Origin: Brevundimonas diminuta 470-4
GTDB taxonomy: Bacteria; Pseudomonadota; Alphaproteobacteria; Caulobacterales; Caulobacteraceae
Direction of reading: 5' to 3'
Assembly (NCBI GenBank): GCA_000318405.1
Contig: KB291794.1
Location: 1-64,000, forward strand
DNA: 64,000 nt
Shown: positions 45,208 to 55,411 of the stretch, one piece after another
Layout of the letters: each line of letters opens with the position of its first letter
Numbering within the stretch: position 1 is the first letter of the stretch
Notes under the pieces: model-generated
The model's input: the letters and a program-made list of their open reading frames with translations, nothing else
The model's database searches: none
Told to the model about the DNA's origin: nothing
Program-made: the position numbers and the translations under genes

Positions 45208-46593
45208 ATGAAGGTCATCGTCTGCGGCGCGGGCCAAGTCGGCACGACGATTGCTCGGCACCTGTCGACCGAAGGTATGAACGTCACGGTCATCGATCTG
45301 GATGAGGACCAGATCAGGCGAGTGGATGAGAGCTATGATGTCAGGGGCGTAGTGGGGCACGCCTCTCATCCCCACGTCCTGGCCAACGCCGGCGCGCGCG
45401 ACGCCGACATGCTGATCGCCGTCACCCAGTCTGACGAAGTCAACATGGTCGCCTGCCAGGTCGCCTATTCCCTCTTCGGTGTGAAAAGCCGGATCGCGCG
45501 TCTGCGCCACGCGGGCTACCTGGCCCAGGACAAGACGGGCCTCTACGCCGCCGAACACCTGCCGATCGACGTCATCATTTCTCCAGAGATCCAGGTCGCC
45601 GAAGGGATCAGTCACCGCCTGCGCGCGCCTGGTGCCTTCGACATGGTCCCCATGGCCGGCAACCGGGTCGAGTTGCTGGGCATCCATGTGGACACGGGGG
45701 GCTGCGCGATCCTCGATCGGCGTCTGGCCGACTGGGAGGAGGGCGAGGCCAGCCAACCCATGTCCATCGTAGCCATCATGAGGGACGGCCGGTCCTTCGT
45801 CCCCGACCGCGATGATCGCCTGCAGATCGGAGACGACGTCTATGTAATCGCACCAACAGCACGCGTGAGCGAGGTGATGGCGCTCTTCGGCCATCGGGAC
45901 AAGATCGCCAGGCAGATCGTGATCATCGGCGCGGGCAATGTGGGTGTTCACCTGGCTCAGAAGCTGCGGCGCGCATCGCGCCGCATCTCGATCACCCTGA
46001 TCGAACAGAACAAAGCTCGGGCCGAAGCCGTGGCGCGCGAACTCGGCTCGGGTATCATTGTCTTGCAGGGGGATGCCCTGGATCGCGAACTCCTCGAGGA
46101 GGCTCAGGTTGGCCGGGCCGAGACCATCGTAGCAGTCACCAACGATGACGAGACCAACATCTTTGTGTCGGTCCTCGCCAAGCAGGCCGGCTGTAGTCGC
46201 GCCATCACCTTGGTCAACAAACGCACTTACGAAGGTCTGATCCCCACCCTCGGTATCGATGCGGTCGTGAGCCCCAGCGCCGTCACCATCTCGTCGGTGC
46301 TGCGCCACGTGCGCAGGGGGTCGATCACGGCCCTCTACACGCTTCGCGAGGATTTCGGGGAGGTCATCGAGGCGGACATCACTGCGGCGTCGAGGCTGCT
46401 GCGCGCTCCGTTGGGGATGCTGGGCCTGCCGCCCGGGATGCGGATCGGGGCGGTCGTCCGAGACGGCGTCGCCTTCGTGCCGGACGACGACACCCAGCTA
46501 CAGGAAGGCGATCAGGTGGTCGCCCTCGTCACCTACAGCTATCTCCGACTGGCGGAGGCCTGGCTAGGGGCCGAGCAGGGACGCAAGCGGTGA
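45208..46593 (+). CDS. trkA: TrkA, NAD-binding regulator of potassium uptake
   Basis: This 461-residue peripheral membrane protein has two RCK units. The first nucleotide-binding loop is VCGAGQVGTTIARHL near residue 4 and the second is IIGAGNVGVHLAQKL near 237. Each is followed by an RCK_C domain. It binds NAD(H) and gates the TrkH channel encoded next. The stop overlaps the trkH GTG start by four bases. The length matches family members. Confidence 0.95.
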   Translation: MKVIVCGAGQVGTTIARHLSTEGMNVTVIDLDEDQIRRVDESYDVRGVVGHASHPHVLANAGARDADMLIAVTQSDEVNMVACQVAYSLFGVKSRIARLRHAGYLAQDKTGLYAAEHLPIDVIISPEIQVAEGISHRLRAPGAFDMVPMAGNRVELLGIHVDTGGCAILDRRLADWEEGEASQPMSIVAIMRDGRSFVPDRDDRLQIGDDVYVIAPTARVSEVMALFGHRDKIARQIVIIGAGNVGVHLAQKLRRASRRISITLIEQNKARAEAVARELGSGIIVLQGDALDRELLEEAQVGRAETIVAVTNDDETNIFVSVLAKQAGCSRAITLVNKRTYEGLIPTLGIDAVVSPSAVTISSVLRHVRRGSITALYTLREDFGEVIEADITAASRLLRAPLGMLGLPPGMRIGAVVRDGVAFVPDDDTQLQEGDQVVALVTYSYLRLAEAWLGAEQGRKR

Positions 46594-48083
46594 TCGCAGG
46601 CACACGACTGGTGCAGTCGGAGCCCTTCTGGGGTCTGGGTCCGGTGGTCCACGTCATCGGCCTGGTTCTGCTGGCGACCGCCGGGATGATGCTGTTTCCC
46701 CTGATCGCCGACCTTGCTTACGGAAACGCCGACTGGACAGCGTTCGCCTGGTCCGCAGCCGTCGCCGGGGTCATGGGCGCCGCCGCCACGGCCTCAAGCC
46801 GGGGCTCGCTACGCGCCGGCCTGACCGTTCGTCAGGCCTTTCTGCTCACGCCCCTGACATGGTTCAGCGTTGCAACAGTCAGCGCTGCGCCTTTTTTCCT
46901 TTCGGACTTCGGCAGCGTCAGCCGCAGTCTGCCCGACGCTGTGTTTGAAGCCGTCTCCGGCATTACGACAACGGGCGCAACCGTCATCTCGGATCTGGAG
47001 CGCGCGCCTCCTGGCCTGCTCCTCTGGCGGGCGTTGCTCCAATGGATGGGTGGCATCGGCATCATCGCCACAGCCATCGCCATTCTGCCCACGCTCGGGA
47101 TCGGCGGCATGCAGTTGTTCCGGACAGAGTCTTCCGATCGGTCAGAGAAGGCCATGCCGCGCGTCAAGCAGATCGCGACAACGCTCAGCCTCGTCTATCT
47201 CGGGCTGACGGCGGTCGCCTTCGTTGTCTACTGGATCCTTGGCATGGGCCCCTTCGACGCCCTGGCCCACGCCCTCACGTCCATCGCTACCGGCGGGTTC
47301 TCGACGTCCGACCGATCTTTCGGCGCCTGGAGCGAGAACGGTATCCAGTGGTTTGGCGCGCTCTTCATGCTCGCGGGCGCGGTGCCGTTCGTTCTGTATG
47401 TGCGGTTCATCGCGGGTGACCGCAGGGCCTTCTTCGATCGTCAGGTCCGAACGCTGCTGACTTTCGTCGCAGCCGTGACCGTCAGCCTCGGCGCCTGGCT
47501 GGCGGCTTCGGGCCAGTTCGGTCTTGAAGCGGCATTCCGGCATGCCGCATTCAATGTGGTCTCCGTCGTCACCACCACGGGATACGCGACGACGGACTAC
47601 CAGCTCTGGGGCAACGCCGCCGTCGGCCTGTTCTTCGGGCTGATGTTCGTCGGCGGATGTACGGGATCGACCTCAGGCGGCATCAAGATCTTCCGTTTCG
47701 AGGTCATGGCGGTGATGCTGAAGGACCATTTCGATCGTTTGATACATCCTAGAGGAGTGTTTCCGCGCTCCTATGCCGGACGGCCCCTCGCCGATGATGT
47801 CGTGGGATCGGTCGTCGCCTTCGTTTCCGTCTTCTTCGTCTCCTACGCGGTCCTCACTATCGCCCTCATGGCGATCGGGCTGGACTTCCTCACCAGCGCC
47901 AGCGGCGCCGCGACGGCGCTCTCCAATGTCGGGCCGGGTCTGGGGACCATCATCGGCCCGGCCGGCACCTTTGCGCCTCTGCCGGCAGAGGCGAAGTGGC
48001 TTCTGTCGTTTGGCATGCTGCTCGGGCGGCTGGAACTTTTCACCATCCTGGTTCTCTTCTTTCCTCGGTTCTGGAAGCGCTGA
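46590..48083 (+). CDS. trkH: TrkH-family potassium uptake channel
   Basis: This 497-residue inner-membrane protein has about ten helices and pore loops of the TrkH type: SGITTTGATV, TSIATGGFSTSD, VVTTTGYATTDY and FVGGCTGSTSGGIKIFR. With TrkA it takes up potassium. It starts with GTG overlapping trkA by four bases. The gene is full length, unlike the damaged transporters just upstream. Confidence 0.95.
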   Translation: MIAGTRLVQSEPFWGLGPVVHVIGLVLLATAGMMLFPLIADLAYGNADWTAFAWSAAVAGVMGAAATASSRGSLRAGLTVRQAFLLTPLTWFSVATVSAAPFFLSDFGSVSRSLPDAVFEAVSGITTTGATVISDLERAPPGLLLWRALLQWMGGIGIIATAIAILPTLGIGGMQLFRTESSDRSEKAMPRVKQIATTLSLVYLGLTAVAFVVYWILGMGPFDALAHALTSIATGGFSTSDRSFGAWSENGIQWFGALFMLAGAVPFVLYVRFIAGDRRAFFDRQVRTLLTFVAAVTVSLGAWLAASGQFGLEAAFRHAAFNVVSVVTTTGYATTDYQLWGNAAVGLFFGLMFVGGCTGSTSGGIKIFRFEVMAVMLKDHFDRLIHPRGVFPRSYAGRPLADDVVGSVVAFVSVFFVSYAVLTIALMAIGLDFLTSASGAATALSNVGPGLGTIIGPAGTFAPLPAEAKWLLSFGMLLGRLELFTILVLFFPRFWKR

Positions 48084-48320
48084 GCCACGAGGTTGCCGGC
48101 CGCCGCAGTACAGCCATCCGCCACAGACAGGAACGGATCGTCGCGGAGACATGCAAGTGTGGGACTCGGTCGCTCATGGACGTTGAGGGCGCCGCCTGAC
48201 GGCTAGCGGCCATGGTGACCGTTTGTCGCGGGTGAGACAATCGGCGCTGCGACACGACAGCTCCACTAGGGATCAACCGTAGCTTGGGCTCGTTCAGAGC
48301 AATCCAAGTAAGGAGAGCCT

Positions 48321-49280
48321 ATGGGACAGATGATCGATGGACGGTGGCGCGCGGGAGAGGCCACCGAAGCCAGCAAGGGCGGCGACTTCAAGCGCCAGGA
48401 CAGCGGATTTCGCGACTGGATCACGGCGAAAGGCGAGCCGGGTCCTGATGGCCAGCCGGCGGTCCGCGCCGAGGTCGGCCGTTTCCACCTCTATGTCAGC
48501 CATGCCTGTCCCTGGGCCCATCGCACCCTGATCGTCCGCGCGCTCAAACAGCTTGAACCGCTGCTCCTGGTTTCCGTGGTTCATCCCCTGATGCGTGACG
48601 ACGGATGGACGTTCCAGACGGGGGAAGATGCCACTGGCGATCTGGAAAACGGTCTCGACTTCCTCTGGCAGCTCTATGCCAAGGCGCGCCCCGACTATTC
48701 CGGCAAGGTGACCGTTCCCGTCCTCTGGGACCGGAAGGACAGCAGGATCGTCAACAATGAATCGTCAGAGATCATCCGCATCTTCAACCGGGCCTTCGAC
48801 GATCTCGGCGCCACGAGTTTGGATCTCTCCCCCCCGGACCTGATTGATGAGATCGATCAGGTGAACGCGAGGGTCTACGAGGCCGTAAACAACGGTGTCT
48901 ACAAGGCGGGGTTCGCGACGACGCAGCAGGCGTATGAGTCCGCCGTGTTTCCGCTGTTCGATGCCCTCGATGAGCTGGAAGCGCGCCTGAACACTTCAGA
49001 ATGGCTGGTTGGGGACCGAATGACCGAGGCCGATATCCGTCTCTTCACCACCCTGATCCGCTTCGACGCCGTCTATTCCACTCACTTCAAATGCAACCTG
49101 CGGCGGATCGCGGACTACCCCGCTCTGTCGGCGTTTCTCCAGCGCATGATGGACATCCCGGCGATCGCCGGCACGGTCCACTTTGCACCGATCAAGACGC
49201 ACTATTACGCCAGCCATCTGGATCTCAACCCGTCAGGGATCGTCCCGGCCGGACCGATCCCTGCGTGGGGTCGTCGCTGA
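48321..49280 (+). CDS. Glutathione S-transferase, glutathionyl-hydroquinone reductase type
   Basis: This 319-residue enzyme of the Xi/omega-like class (YqjG/ECM4) carries the catalytic Cys63 in SHACPWAHRT, then VPVLWDRKDSRIVNNESSEIIR and the helical C-terminal domain ending PIKTHYYASHLDLNPSGIVP. These enzymes remove glutathione from hydroquinones and help under oxidative stress. AAGGAGAG lies just before the ATG. It is not in an operon. Confidence 0.9.
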   Translation: MGQMIDGRWRAGEATEASKGGDFKRQDSGFRDWITAKGEPGPDGQPAVRAEVGRFHLYVSHACPWAHRTLIVRALKQLEPLLLVSVVHPLMRDDGWTFQTGEDATGDLENGLDFLWQLYAKARPDYSGKVTVPVLWDRKDSRIVNNESSEIIRIFNRAFDDLGATSLDLSPPDLIDEIDQVNARVYEAVNNGVYKAGFATTQQAYESAVFPLFDALDELEARLNTSEWLVGDRMTEADIRLFTTLIRFDAVYSTHFKCNLRRIADYPALSAFLQRMMDIPAIAGTVHFAPIKTHYYASHLDLNPSGIVPAGPIPAWGRR

Positions 49281-49322
49281 CAAGTCCAGAAGACGTGTCG
49301 CCCGCCTTCGCGCGAGTACCGC

Positions 49323-49763
49323 CTAGGGCCTGGGCGGCGGCGTCTCGATCGTCTCAGTCGCCGCCTTGTGGGCCGCCCTGTCCGCGCCGACGAAAGTCGC
49401 CCAGTCCGAATCCCCGGGCGGGGGCGGCAGGCCGTCAATGATGTGATCGCTCGGATTGGGGTCGACGCCGCGGCCCTGGCGATGGATATGCGCCTTGGCG
49501 ATCATATTGGCCGACACGGGGGCGGTCAGGAACAGGAAAAGGGCGATCAGCAGTTCGTGCGCCGAAAAGTCCCCGCCCCGGGCCGGGAAATAGATCATGG
49601 AGGCGATCAGGCACGCCCCGACGCCCAGGGTTGTGGCCTTGGTCGGTCCATGCAGCCGGGTCATGACCGAGGGCAGCTTGGCCAGGCCCCAGGACCCGAC
49701 CAGGGTGAAGGCCCCGCCGACCACCAGCAGCAGCGAGATCGCGATTTCGGCGAACAGGTTCAT
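49323..49763 (-). CDS. phaG: PhaG/MnhG subunit of a Mrp-type cation/proton antiporter
   Basis: This 146-residue subunit has three hydrophobic helices (ISLLLVVGGAFTLVGSWG, LGVGACLIASMIYF, ELLIALFLFLTAPVSANMI) and the MnhG signature MTRLHGPTKATTLGVG. A polar C-terminal tail of about 40 residues is longer than usual. The start overlaps the phaF stop by four bases. It is the last gene of the six-gene pha operon. Confidence 0.9.
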   Translation of the reverse strand: MNLFAEIAISLLLVVGGAFTLVGSWGLAKLPSVMTRLHGPTKATTLGVGACLIASMIYFPARGGDFSAHELLIALFLFLTAPVSANMIAKAHIHRQGRGVDPNPSDHIIDGLPPPPGDSDWATFVGADRAAHKAATETIETPPPRP

Positions 49764-50041
49764 TCGACGATGTCCCCGCGCAGCAGGAATTTGCAGTAGG
49801 CGACGGTGCCCACGAACCCGACCATGGCCAGCAGCAGCGCCGCCTCGAAATAGGTCGAGGTCGCATAGGCGATGCCGAACAACACGATCAGGGCGATGGC
49901 GTTGATCGTCAGGGTGTCGACCGCCAGGATCCGGTCCGCCGACAGCGGTCCTCGCCACAGCCGGAACAGGTTCAGCAGGATCGACAGGCTGATGCAGAAG
50001 AAGGCGAAGCCCAGCGCCACGGGCAGGAGGGTTCCGGTCAT
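49760..50041 (-). CDS. phaF: PhaF/MnhF antiporter subunit
   Basis: This 93-residue protein has three membrane helices and the MnhF motif RLWRGPLSADRILAVDTLTIN. It overlaps both phaE and phaG by four bases, showing tight coupling in the operon. Confidence 0.9.
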   Translation of the reverse strand: MTGTLLPVALGFAFFCISLSILLNLFRLWRGPLSADRILAVDTLTINAIALIVLFGIAYATSTYFEAALLLAMVGFVGTVAYCKFLLRGDIVE

Positions 50042-50529
50042 ATGAACACCTTCAACAGACGATCCTCATAGCGGCGTTTCATGCGGGTGACCTCCGCCTC
50101 CGGATCGGACACATCCAGGGCATGAACCAACAGAAAACGGCCGCAGCCGGAGATGTCGCTGGAGACCGGGCCGGGGGTCAGACTGATGGTGGCCGCCAGG
50201 GTCGTGATCGCCTCCGGCGAGCGCAGCTCAAGAGGGATCACCAGCCACTGGGCGCGCAGGTCGCGGTTGCGTCGCGTCAGGATGACCCAGGCGACGTGGA
50301 AATTGGCGATGACGATGTCGAACAGGACGATGCCGATGTAACCGATCAGGGCGCGGCCGAAACGCACCCTAGGCTGATCGGGCCAGAAACGGCTGATGGA
50401 CAGCGGCACTAGCACCCCGAAGACCAGGGCCAGGAACAGGGCCCCGAAGGTGAAGGCGTTGACCAGCAACATCCAGACCACGACCAGCATCACGCTCAGG
50501 CCGGGATGAGGGAAGAGGCGGCGGATCAT
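50038..50529 (-). CDS. phaE: PhaE/MnhE antiporter subunit
   Basis: This 163-residue protein has hydrophobic segments near the N-terminus and the MnhE core ITTLAATISLTPGPVSSD, followed by LLVHALDVSDPEA. The ATG at 50529 overlaps the phaD stop by four bases. Length is normal. Confidence 0.9.
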   Translation of the reverse strand: MIRRLFPHPGLSVMLVVVWMLLVNAFTFGALFLALVFGVLVPLSISRFWPDQPRVRFGRALIGYIGIVLFDIVIANFHVAWVILTRRNRDLRAQWLVIPLELRSPEAITTLAATISLTPGPVSSDISGCGRFLLVHALDVSDPEAEVTRMKRRYEDRLLKVFI

Positions 50530-52067
50530 CGGCGGCCTCCGGACTGGGGACCCAGGACGGCCTCGATATACTGCGCCGGCGCGAACAACTGCGCCGCCGC
50601 CGCCGCCGTGTAGCGGGTCACCGGCCCCGCCAGCACCGTCAGACCGGCGAGCGTCAACAACAGGGCGGCGGCCGCGCCCACGCCCCCGCGCGTGCCGCGC
50701 AGGGTCCGCAGCTCGATCTCGCCCTCGACCGCCGCGCTCTTCCAGAAGATCACGCTGCCGGCCCGGGCGAAGGCCAGCACGCCGAGCACGGTGGTGATCA
50801 GGATCACGCCCCAGATCCAGACGGCCTGCGGCGCGGCCCGCACCCCGTCCAGCACCAGCAGCTTGCCGACGAAGCCCGACAGCGGCGGCAGGCCGACGGC
50901 GGCGATGGCGGCCAGGAAGAACAGACCCGACAGGATCTCGATCTGGCGGAAGCGGGGGGCCAGGGTGAGGGAATCGCCGTGCTGGGCGCGTCGCTGCGCG
51001 ATCAGGTCGACGATCAGGAACAGCGCCGCCCCCGCCAGGGTCGAATGCAGGAGGTAGTAGAGCGCCGGCCCCATGGCCTGGACGGTGAAGACCGAGACGG
51101 CGCACAGCACCGTTCCCATCGAGCCGACCACGGCCCACGCGGCCAGGTCGCGCAGGCCGCGCGCCGCGAACATCCCCAGGAACCCGATGACGATGGTCAC
51201 GAGCGCGGCCGGCAGCAGCCAGGGGCCGCCGAGGAACGCCAGTCCGCCCGCGTCCTCGCCGAAGATCAGCGTGCTGGTGCGGATGATGGAATAGGCCCCG
51301 ACCTTGGTCATGATGGCGAACAGGGCCGCAACCGCCCCCGTCGTCGCCGCATAGGTGCCGGGCAGCCAGAAATGCAGCGGCACCAGCGCGGCCTTCAGCG
51401 CGAAGACCGTGGTCAGCAGCAGGCCGGCGGCGGCGATCAGCCCCTGATCCCCCACTGGGGCCCCGGCCACCCGCACCGCCATATCGGCCATGTTGAGCGT
51501 GCCCGTGACCCCGTACAGCAGGCCGACGGCGACGAGGAACAGGGTCGATCCGACCAAGTTGATGATCACATACTGGACCCCCGCCTTCAGCCTCTGGCCG
51601 CCCTGGCCGTGCAGCATCAGGCCGTAGGAGGCGATCAGCAGGACCTCGAAGAAGACGAACAGGTTGAACAGGTCGCCGGTCAAGAAGGCCCCGTTCAAGC
51701 CGAGAAGCTGGAACTGGAACAGGGGGTGGAAATGCCATCCCTTGCGATCCGTCCCGGTGCTGATGGCATAGACCATGACGATCAGGGCCAGGACCGCGGT
51801 CAGCAGCAGCATCATCGCCGACAGGCGGTCGAGCACCAGGACGATGCCGAACGGCGCGCGCCAGTTGCCTAGGGCATAGCTCTGGACCGTGCCGCCACCC
51901 GCCTGGTGCACTAGCACGGCGGCCACAACGATCAGGATCAGGCAGGATCCGATGGAGACCAGTCGCGACAGGGTCAGGCGATGGCGCAGCAGCAGGACCA
52001 TCGCGGCGCCCACGACGGCGGGCAGGAGGAGGCTGGCGACCACCCACCAGGAGACGATCAGGTTCAT
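50526..52067 (-). CDS. phaD: PhaD/MnhD proton-translocating subunit
   Basis: This 513-residue protein belongs to the complex I ND2/ND4/ND5-like family, with about 14 helices. Key segments include FVFFEVLLIASYGLMLHG with its buried Glu, and ALVPLHFWLPGTYAATTGAVAALFAIMTKVGAYSI, which holds the conserved Lys and His residues. It overlaps phaC and phaE by four bases each. Confidence 0.93.
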   Translation of the reverse strand: MNLIVSWWVVASLLLPAVVGAAMVLLLRHRLTLSRLVSIGSCLILIVVAAVLVHQAGGGTVQSYALGNWRAPFGIVLVLDRLSAMMLLLTAVLALIVMVYAISTGTDRKGWHFHPLFQFQLLGLNGAFLTGDLFNLFVFFEVLLIASYGLMLHGQGGQRLKAGVQYVIINLVGSTLFLVAVGLLYGVTGTLNMADMAVRVAGAPVGDQGLIAAAGLLLTTVFALKAALVPLHFWLPGTYAATTGAVAALFAIMTKVGAYSIIRTSTLIFGEDAGGLAFLGGPWLLPAALVTIVIGFLGMFAARGLRDLAAWAVVGSMGTVLCAVSVFTVQAMGPALYYLLHSTLAGAALFLIVDLIAQRRAQHGDSLTLAPRFRQIEILSGLFFLAAIAAVGLPPLSGFVGKLLVLDGVRAAPQAVWIWGVILITTVLGVLAFARAGSVIFWKSAAVEGEIELRTLRGTRGGVGAAAALLLTLAGLTVLAGPVTRYTAAAAAQLFAPAQYIEAVLGPQSGGRR

Positions 52068-52414
52068 TGGTCGCCTTCCGCATCCGGGCGGCCATCGACG
52101 CGGTCGACGCCCGTCTCCAGGAAGCTACGCAGGGCCAGGACGACGACGAAGGCCGTCATGCCGAAGGCGATGACGATGGCGGTCAGGACCAGGGCCTGGG
52201 GCAGGGGATCGGTGTAGCCTGCCGCCGCCTTGTCGTAGAGCGGCGGCCGGTCGATCACCAGCCGCCCCATGGCGAACAGGAACACGTTGATCGCATAGGA
52301 TAGGAAGGCCAGGCCGAGCACGACGGGGAAGGTCCGTCGCCGCAGAACCAGATAGACGCCCGCCGCCGTCAGGACGGCGATGGCCGAGGCGATCAGGAAC
52401 TCCAGGCTGATCAT
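52064..52414 (-). CDS. phaC: PhaC/MnhC antiporter subunit
   Basis: This 116-residue protein is NuoK-like, with three helices (FLIASAIAVLTAAGVYLVL, VVLGLAFLSYAINVFLFAMG, ALVLTAIVIAFGMTAFVVVLAL) typical of MnhC. It overlaps both neighbours by four bases. Confidence 0.92.
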   Translation of the reverse strand: MISLEFLIASAIAVLTAAGVYLVLRRRTFPVVLGLAFLSYAINVFLFAMGRLVIDRPPLYDKAAAGYTDPLPQALVLTAIVIAFGMTAFVVVLALRSFLETGVDRVDGRPDAEGDQ

Positions 52415-55278
52415 TGGTCCGCCTCCGTCGAGGCAGGGTGCGGCGTCGCGCGGGACGGGTCGATGTCCATCGCCGCATCGGCGGGCAGGGGCCCCTGCTT
52501 CTCCGCGCTTTGGGCGACCTGCGACAGCTGGGCCAAGGCCAGGATCACCGCGCCGATGACCGTCAGCGCAACGCCGATGTCGAACAGCATGGCAGTGGCG
52601 AGCTCGAACGCGCCGATCACGGGCAGGCTGAAATAGTCGAAGGCGGTGGTCATGAAGGGGGCCCCGAACAGCAGCGAGCCCAGGCCGGTCGCGGCCGCGA
52701 TCAGCACGCCCAGGCCGATCAGGGTGTGGTGGTCCGCGCGCAGCCGCTGGGCCGCGAACTGATAGCCGGAGGCCATGTACTGCATCAGGATGGCGATGGA
52801 GATGACCAGGCCCGCGATGAAGCCGCCGCCCGGCTGGTTGTGGCCGCGCAGGAAGATGTACAGGCCCACCATCACGGCCAGGGGCAGCAGCAGGCGGGTG
52901 GCGACCACCAGCATCATCGGGTGGTGCTCGGGCGAGCGCGGGGTGTCGGGTAGCCAGGCCAGGATCCGGCGTCCACTGGCCCCCGTCCCGACGGTTTCCA
53001 GCAGGGCGAAGATGGCCAGGGCGGCGATGCCCAGGACGATGATCTCGCCGAAGGTGTCGAAGCCCCGGAAATCGACCAGGATGACGTTGACGACATTGGT
53101 GCCGCCCCCGCCCGAATAGGCGTTCTCCCAGAAATAGGCGGAGATGCTGTCCAGGGGCCGGGTCATGACGGCCCAGGCCGCGCCGCCCACCCCCAGACCT
53201 GACAGCACGGCCAGTCCGCCGTCGCGCAGGCGACGCGGCAGGCCGCTCTCGCGCGGGCTGGTCTTGGGCAGGAGGTTCAGCGCCAGCAGCATGAGCAGGA
53301 TGGTGACGACCTCGACCGAGATTTGCGTCAGGGCCAAGTCCGGCGCGGACAGGTGCACGAAGCCCAGCGAGATCACCAGCCCGACGATGCCGATATAGAT
53401 CAGCGACAGGTAGCGCGCGCGGTGATGGAGCAGCACCAGAACCGTGGCCGTGATCAGGGCGCCCCAGGCGATGATCGCCATCGGCGAGGCCGGAGTCGTC
53501 GGCCGGTCGCCGGCGACGAACTCGAAACCGGAAAAACCCGCGAAACCGACCACCACGGCGGCGCCGATGAACAGAGCGATGTAGCGCTCGAGCGAGCCGT
53601 TCTGGGTTCGGTCGGTGAAGGCCACCGTCGTCCGGGTCGCCGCCGCGAGCGCCCGATCAAACAGGGCCTTGGCATCGGGTAGCGCGAGACGGCGCCAGAC
53701 GGCGGCGATGGGCCGGTGCGCGCTCAGGATCAGTGCGCCGAGCCCGATGGCGGCGATGCTCATGAACAGTGCGGGGGTCACCCCATGCCAGAGGGACAGG
53801 GAATAGTAGGGGGTGTCGCCCCCGATGACGGCCCGCGAAACCGCCTCGACCAGCGGCCCGGCGACGACGGCGGGGAAAAGGCCAATGGCGACGACCAGGC
53901 CGACCAGAACGGCGGGCGGGCCCCACAGGCCGATGCCCGGATCATGCGGCGTCTTCGGATAGTCGGTGCGTGTCTTCCCGAAATAGACATGGACGATGTA
54001 ACGGAACGAATAGGCCACCGAGAAGGTCGCCCCCAGGGTCGCCAGGGCGGGCACCAGCCAGGGCTGGCTCCACCAGACGGTGTGGGACGCTTCCTCCAGC
54101 ATCATCTCCTTGGAGATGAAGCCGTTGAGCGGGGGGATGCCCGCCATCGACAGGCCCGCCACCACGGCCAGGGTCGCCGCGATCGGCATCAGGGTCACAA
54201 GCCCGCCCAGCCGTTTGATGTCGCGCGTCCCCGTCTCGTGATCGACGATGCCGGCGTTCATGAACAAGGCGGCCTTGAAGGTCGCGTGATTGATGATGTG
54301 AAAGACACCCACCACGGCGGCCATCGGCGTGCCGAAGCCGAACAGCATGGTCAGGAACCCGAGATGGCTGATGGTCGAATAGGCCAGAAGGCCCTTCAGG
54401 TCGTCCTTGAACAGAGCCACGACGGCGGCGAACACCATGGTCACCAGACCCGTCGTCGCCACGAGGTAGAACCATTCATCCGTGCCTGACAGGACCGGCC
54501 ACAGCCGCGCCATCATGAAGATGCCGGCCTTCACCATGGTGGCTGAATGCAGATAGGCGCTGACCGGCGTAGGGGCCGCCATGGCGTGGGGCAGCCAGAA
54601 GTGGAACGGGAACTGGGCCGATTTGGTGAAGCAGCCGCCGAGGATCAGCAGCAGGGCTGGGAGGTACAGGGGCGAGGCCTGGATCGCCTCGCGGTTCTGC
54701 AGGATCACCGTCAGGTCATAGGAGCCGGCGATATTGCCCAGGATCAGCAGCCCGCCGATCAGCGACAGCCCGCCCGCGCCCGTGACCGCCAGCGCCATCC
54801 GTGCCCCCTGCCGGCCCTCGGGCAGATGCCGCCAGAAGCCGATCAGCAGGAAGGACGACAGACTGGTCAGCTCCCAGAAGATCAGCAGCAGCAGGACGTT
54901 GTCCGACAGGACGATGCCCATCATCGCGCCCTGGAACAGCAGCAGATAGACGAAGAACCGCCCCATCGGATCGGCCTTGGCCAGGTAGAACCGGGCGTAG
55001 ATGATGACGAGCAGGCCGATGCCCAGGATCATTCCGGCGAACATCAGGCCCAGCGCATCGAGGACAAAGTTGAGGTTCAGCCCCAGCAGCGGGATCCAGT
55101 CGATCCGGACCTGCAAAACCTCGCCCGCCAGCACGGCAGGGGCGAGCGAGCCGAGAATCACCAGAGCCGCCAGTGTCACGGTCCCGGCCGCCACGGCGCT
55201 GGCATTGCGACCCGCGCGAATGGCCAGGGCTGGGGCGAGGGCGCCGATCAGCGGCAACAGGGCAAGCACAAGCAGCAA
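52411..55278 (-). CDS. phaAB: Fused PhaAB/MnhAB antiporter subunit
   Basis: This large subunit of the Pha/Mrp antiporter exchanges potassium or sodium for protons. The first about 750 residues are the NuoL-like A subunit: LLLIFWELTSLSSFLLIGFW with its Glu, and KSAQFPFHFWLPHAMAAPTPVSAYLHSATMVKAGIF. The C-terminal part is the B subunit (LLLPLAVMVGLYIFLRGHNQPGGGFIAGLV). A TTG at 55278 with AAGGG upstream is chosen, giving 955 residues. Longer readings add an arginine-rich tail overlapping a divergent sigma factor gene. AB fusion is the usual form in rhizobia and Caulobacterales. Confidence 0.92.
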   Translation of the reverse strand: MLLVLALLPLIGALAPALAIRAGRNASAVAAGTVTLAALVILGSLAPAVLAGEVLQVRIDWIPLLGLNLNFVLDALGLMFAGMILGIGLLVIIYARFYLAKADPMGRFFVYLLLFQGAMMGIVLSDNVLLLLIFWELTSLSSFLLIGFWRHLPEGRQGARMALAVTGAGGLSLIGGLLILGNIAGSYDLTVILQNREAIQASPLYLPALLLILGGCFTKSAQFPFHFWLPHAMAAPTPVSAYLHSATMVKAGIFMMARLWPVLSGTDEWFYLVATTGLVTMVFAAVVALFKDDLKGLLAYSTISHLGFLTMLFGFGTPMAAVVGVFHIINHATFKAALFMNAGIVDHETGTRDIKRLGGLVTLMPIAATLAVVAGLSMAGIPPLNGFISKEMMLEEASHTVWWSQPWLVPALATLGATFSVAYSFRYIVHVYFGKTRTDYPKTPHDPGIGLWGPPAVLVGLVVAIGLFPAVVAGPLVEAVSRAVIGGDTPYYSLSLWHGVTPALFMSIAAIGLGALILSAHRPIAAVWRRLALPDAKALFDRALAAATRTTVAFTDRTQNGSLERYIALFIGAAVVVGFAGFSGFEFVAGDRPTTPASPMAIIAWGALITATVLVLLHHRARYLSLIYIGIVGLVISLGFVHLSAPDLALTQISVEVVTILLMLLALNLLPKTSPRESGLPRRLRDGGLAVLSGLGVGGAAWAVMTRPLDSISAYFWENAYSGGGGTNVVNVILVDFRGFDTFGEIIVLGIAALAIFALLETVGTGASGRRILAWLPDTPRSPEHHPMMLVVATRLLLPLAVMVGLYIFLRGHNQPGGGFIAGLVISIAILMQYMASGYQFAAQRLRADHHTLIGLGVLIAAATGLGSLLFGAPFMTTAFDYFSLPVIGAFELATAMLFDIGVALTVIGAVILALAQLSQVAQSAEKQGPLPADAAMDIDPSRATPHPASTEADQ

Positions 55279-55411
55279 GGATTGCCCTTTCGTGGCGGCA
55301 TGGATCGTGGTGGGAACGCGTCGCAACGACCTTAGCCGAGCCGTTGGAGGGCTGGCCACTCTGAGAACCTTATAAATGAACCGTTCTCGTGTCCGACAAC
55401 ACCTATCAGCA

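Noticed and set aside
45064-46308. Open minus-strand reading of 414 codons opposite trkA
   Set aside because: Antisense to trkA, and the product resembles no protein.
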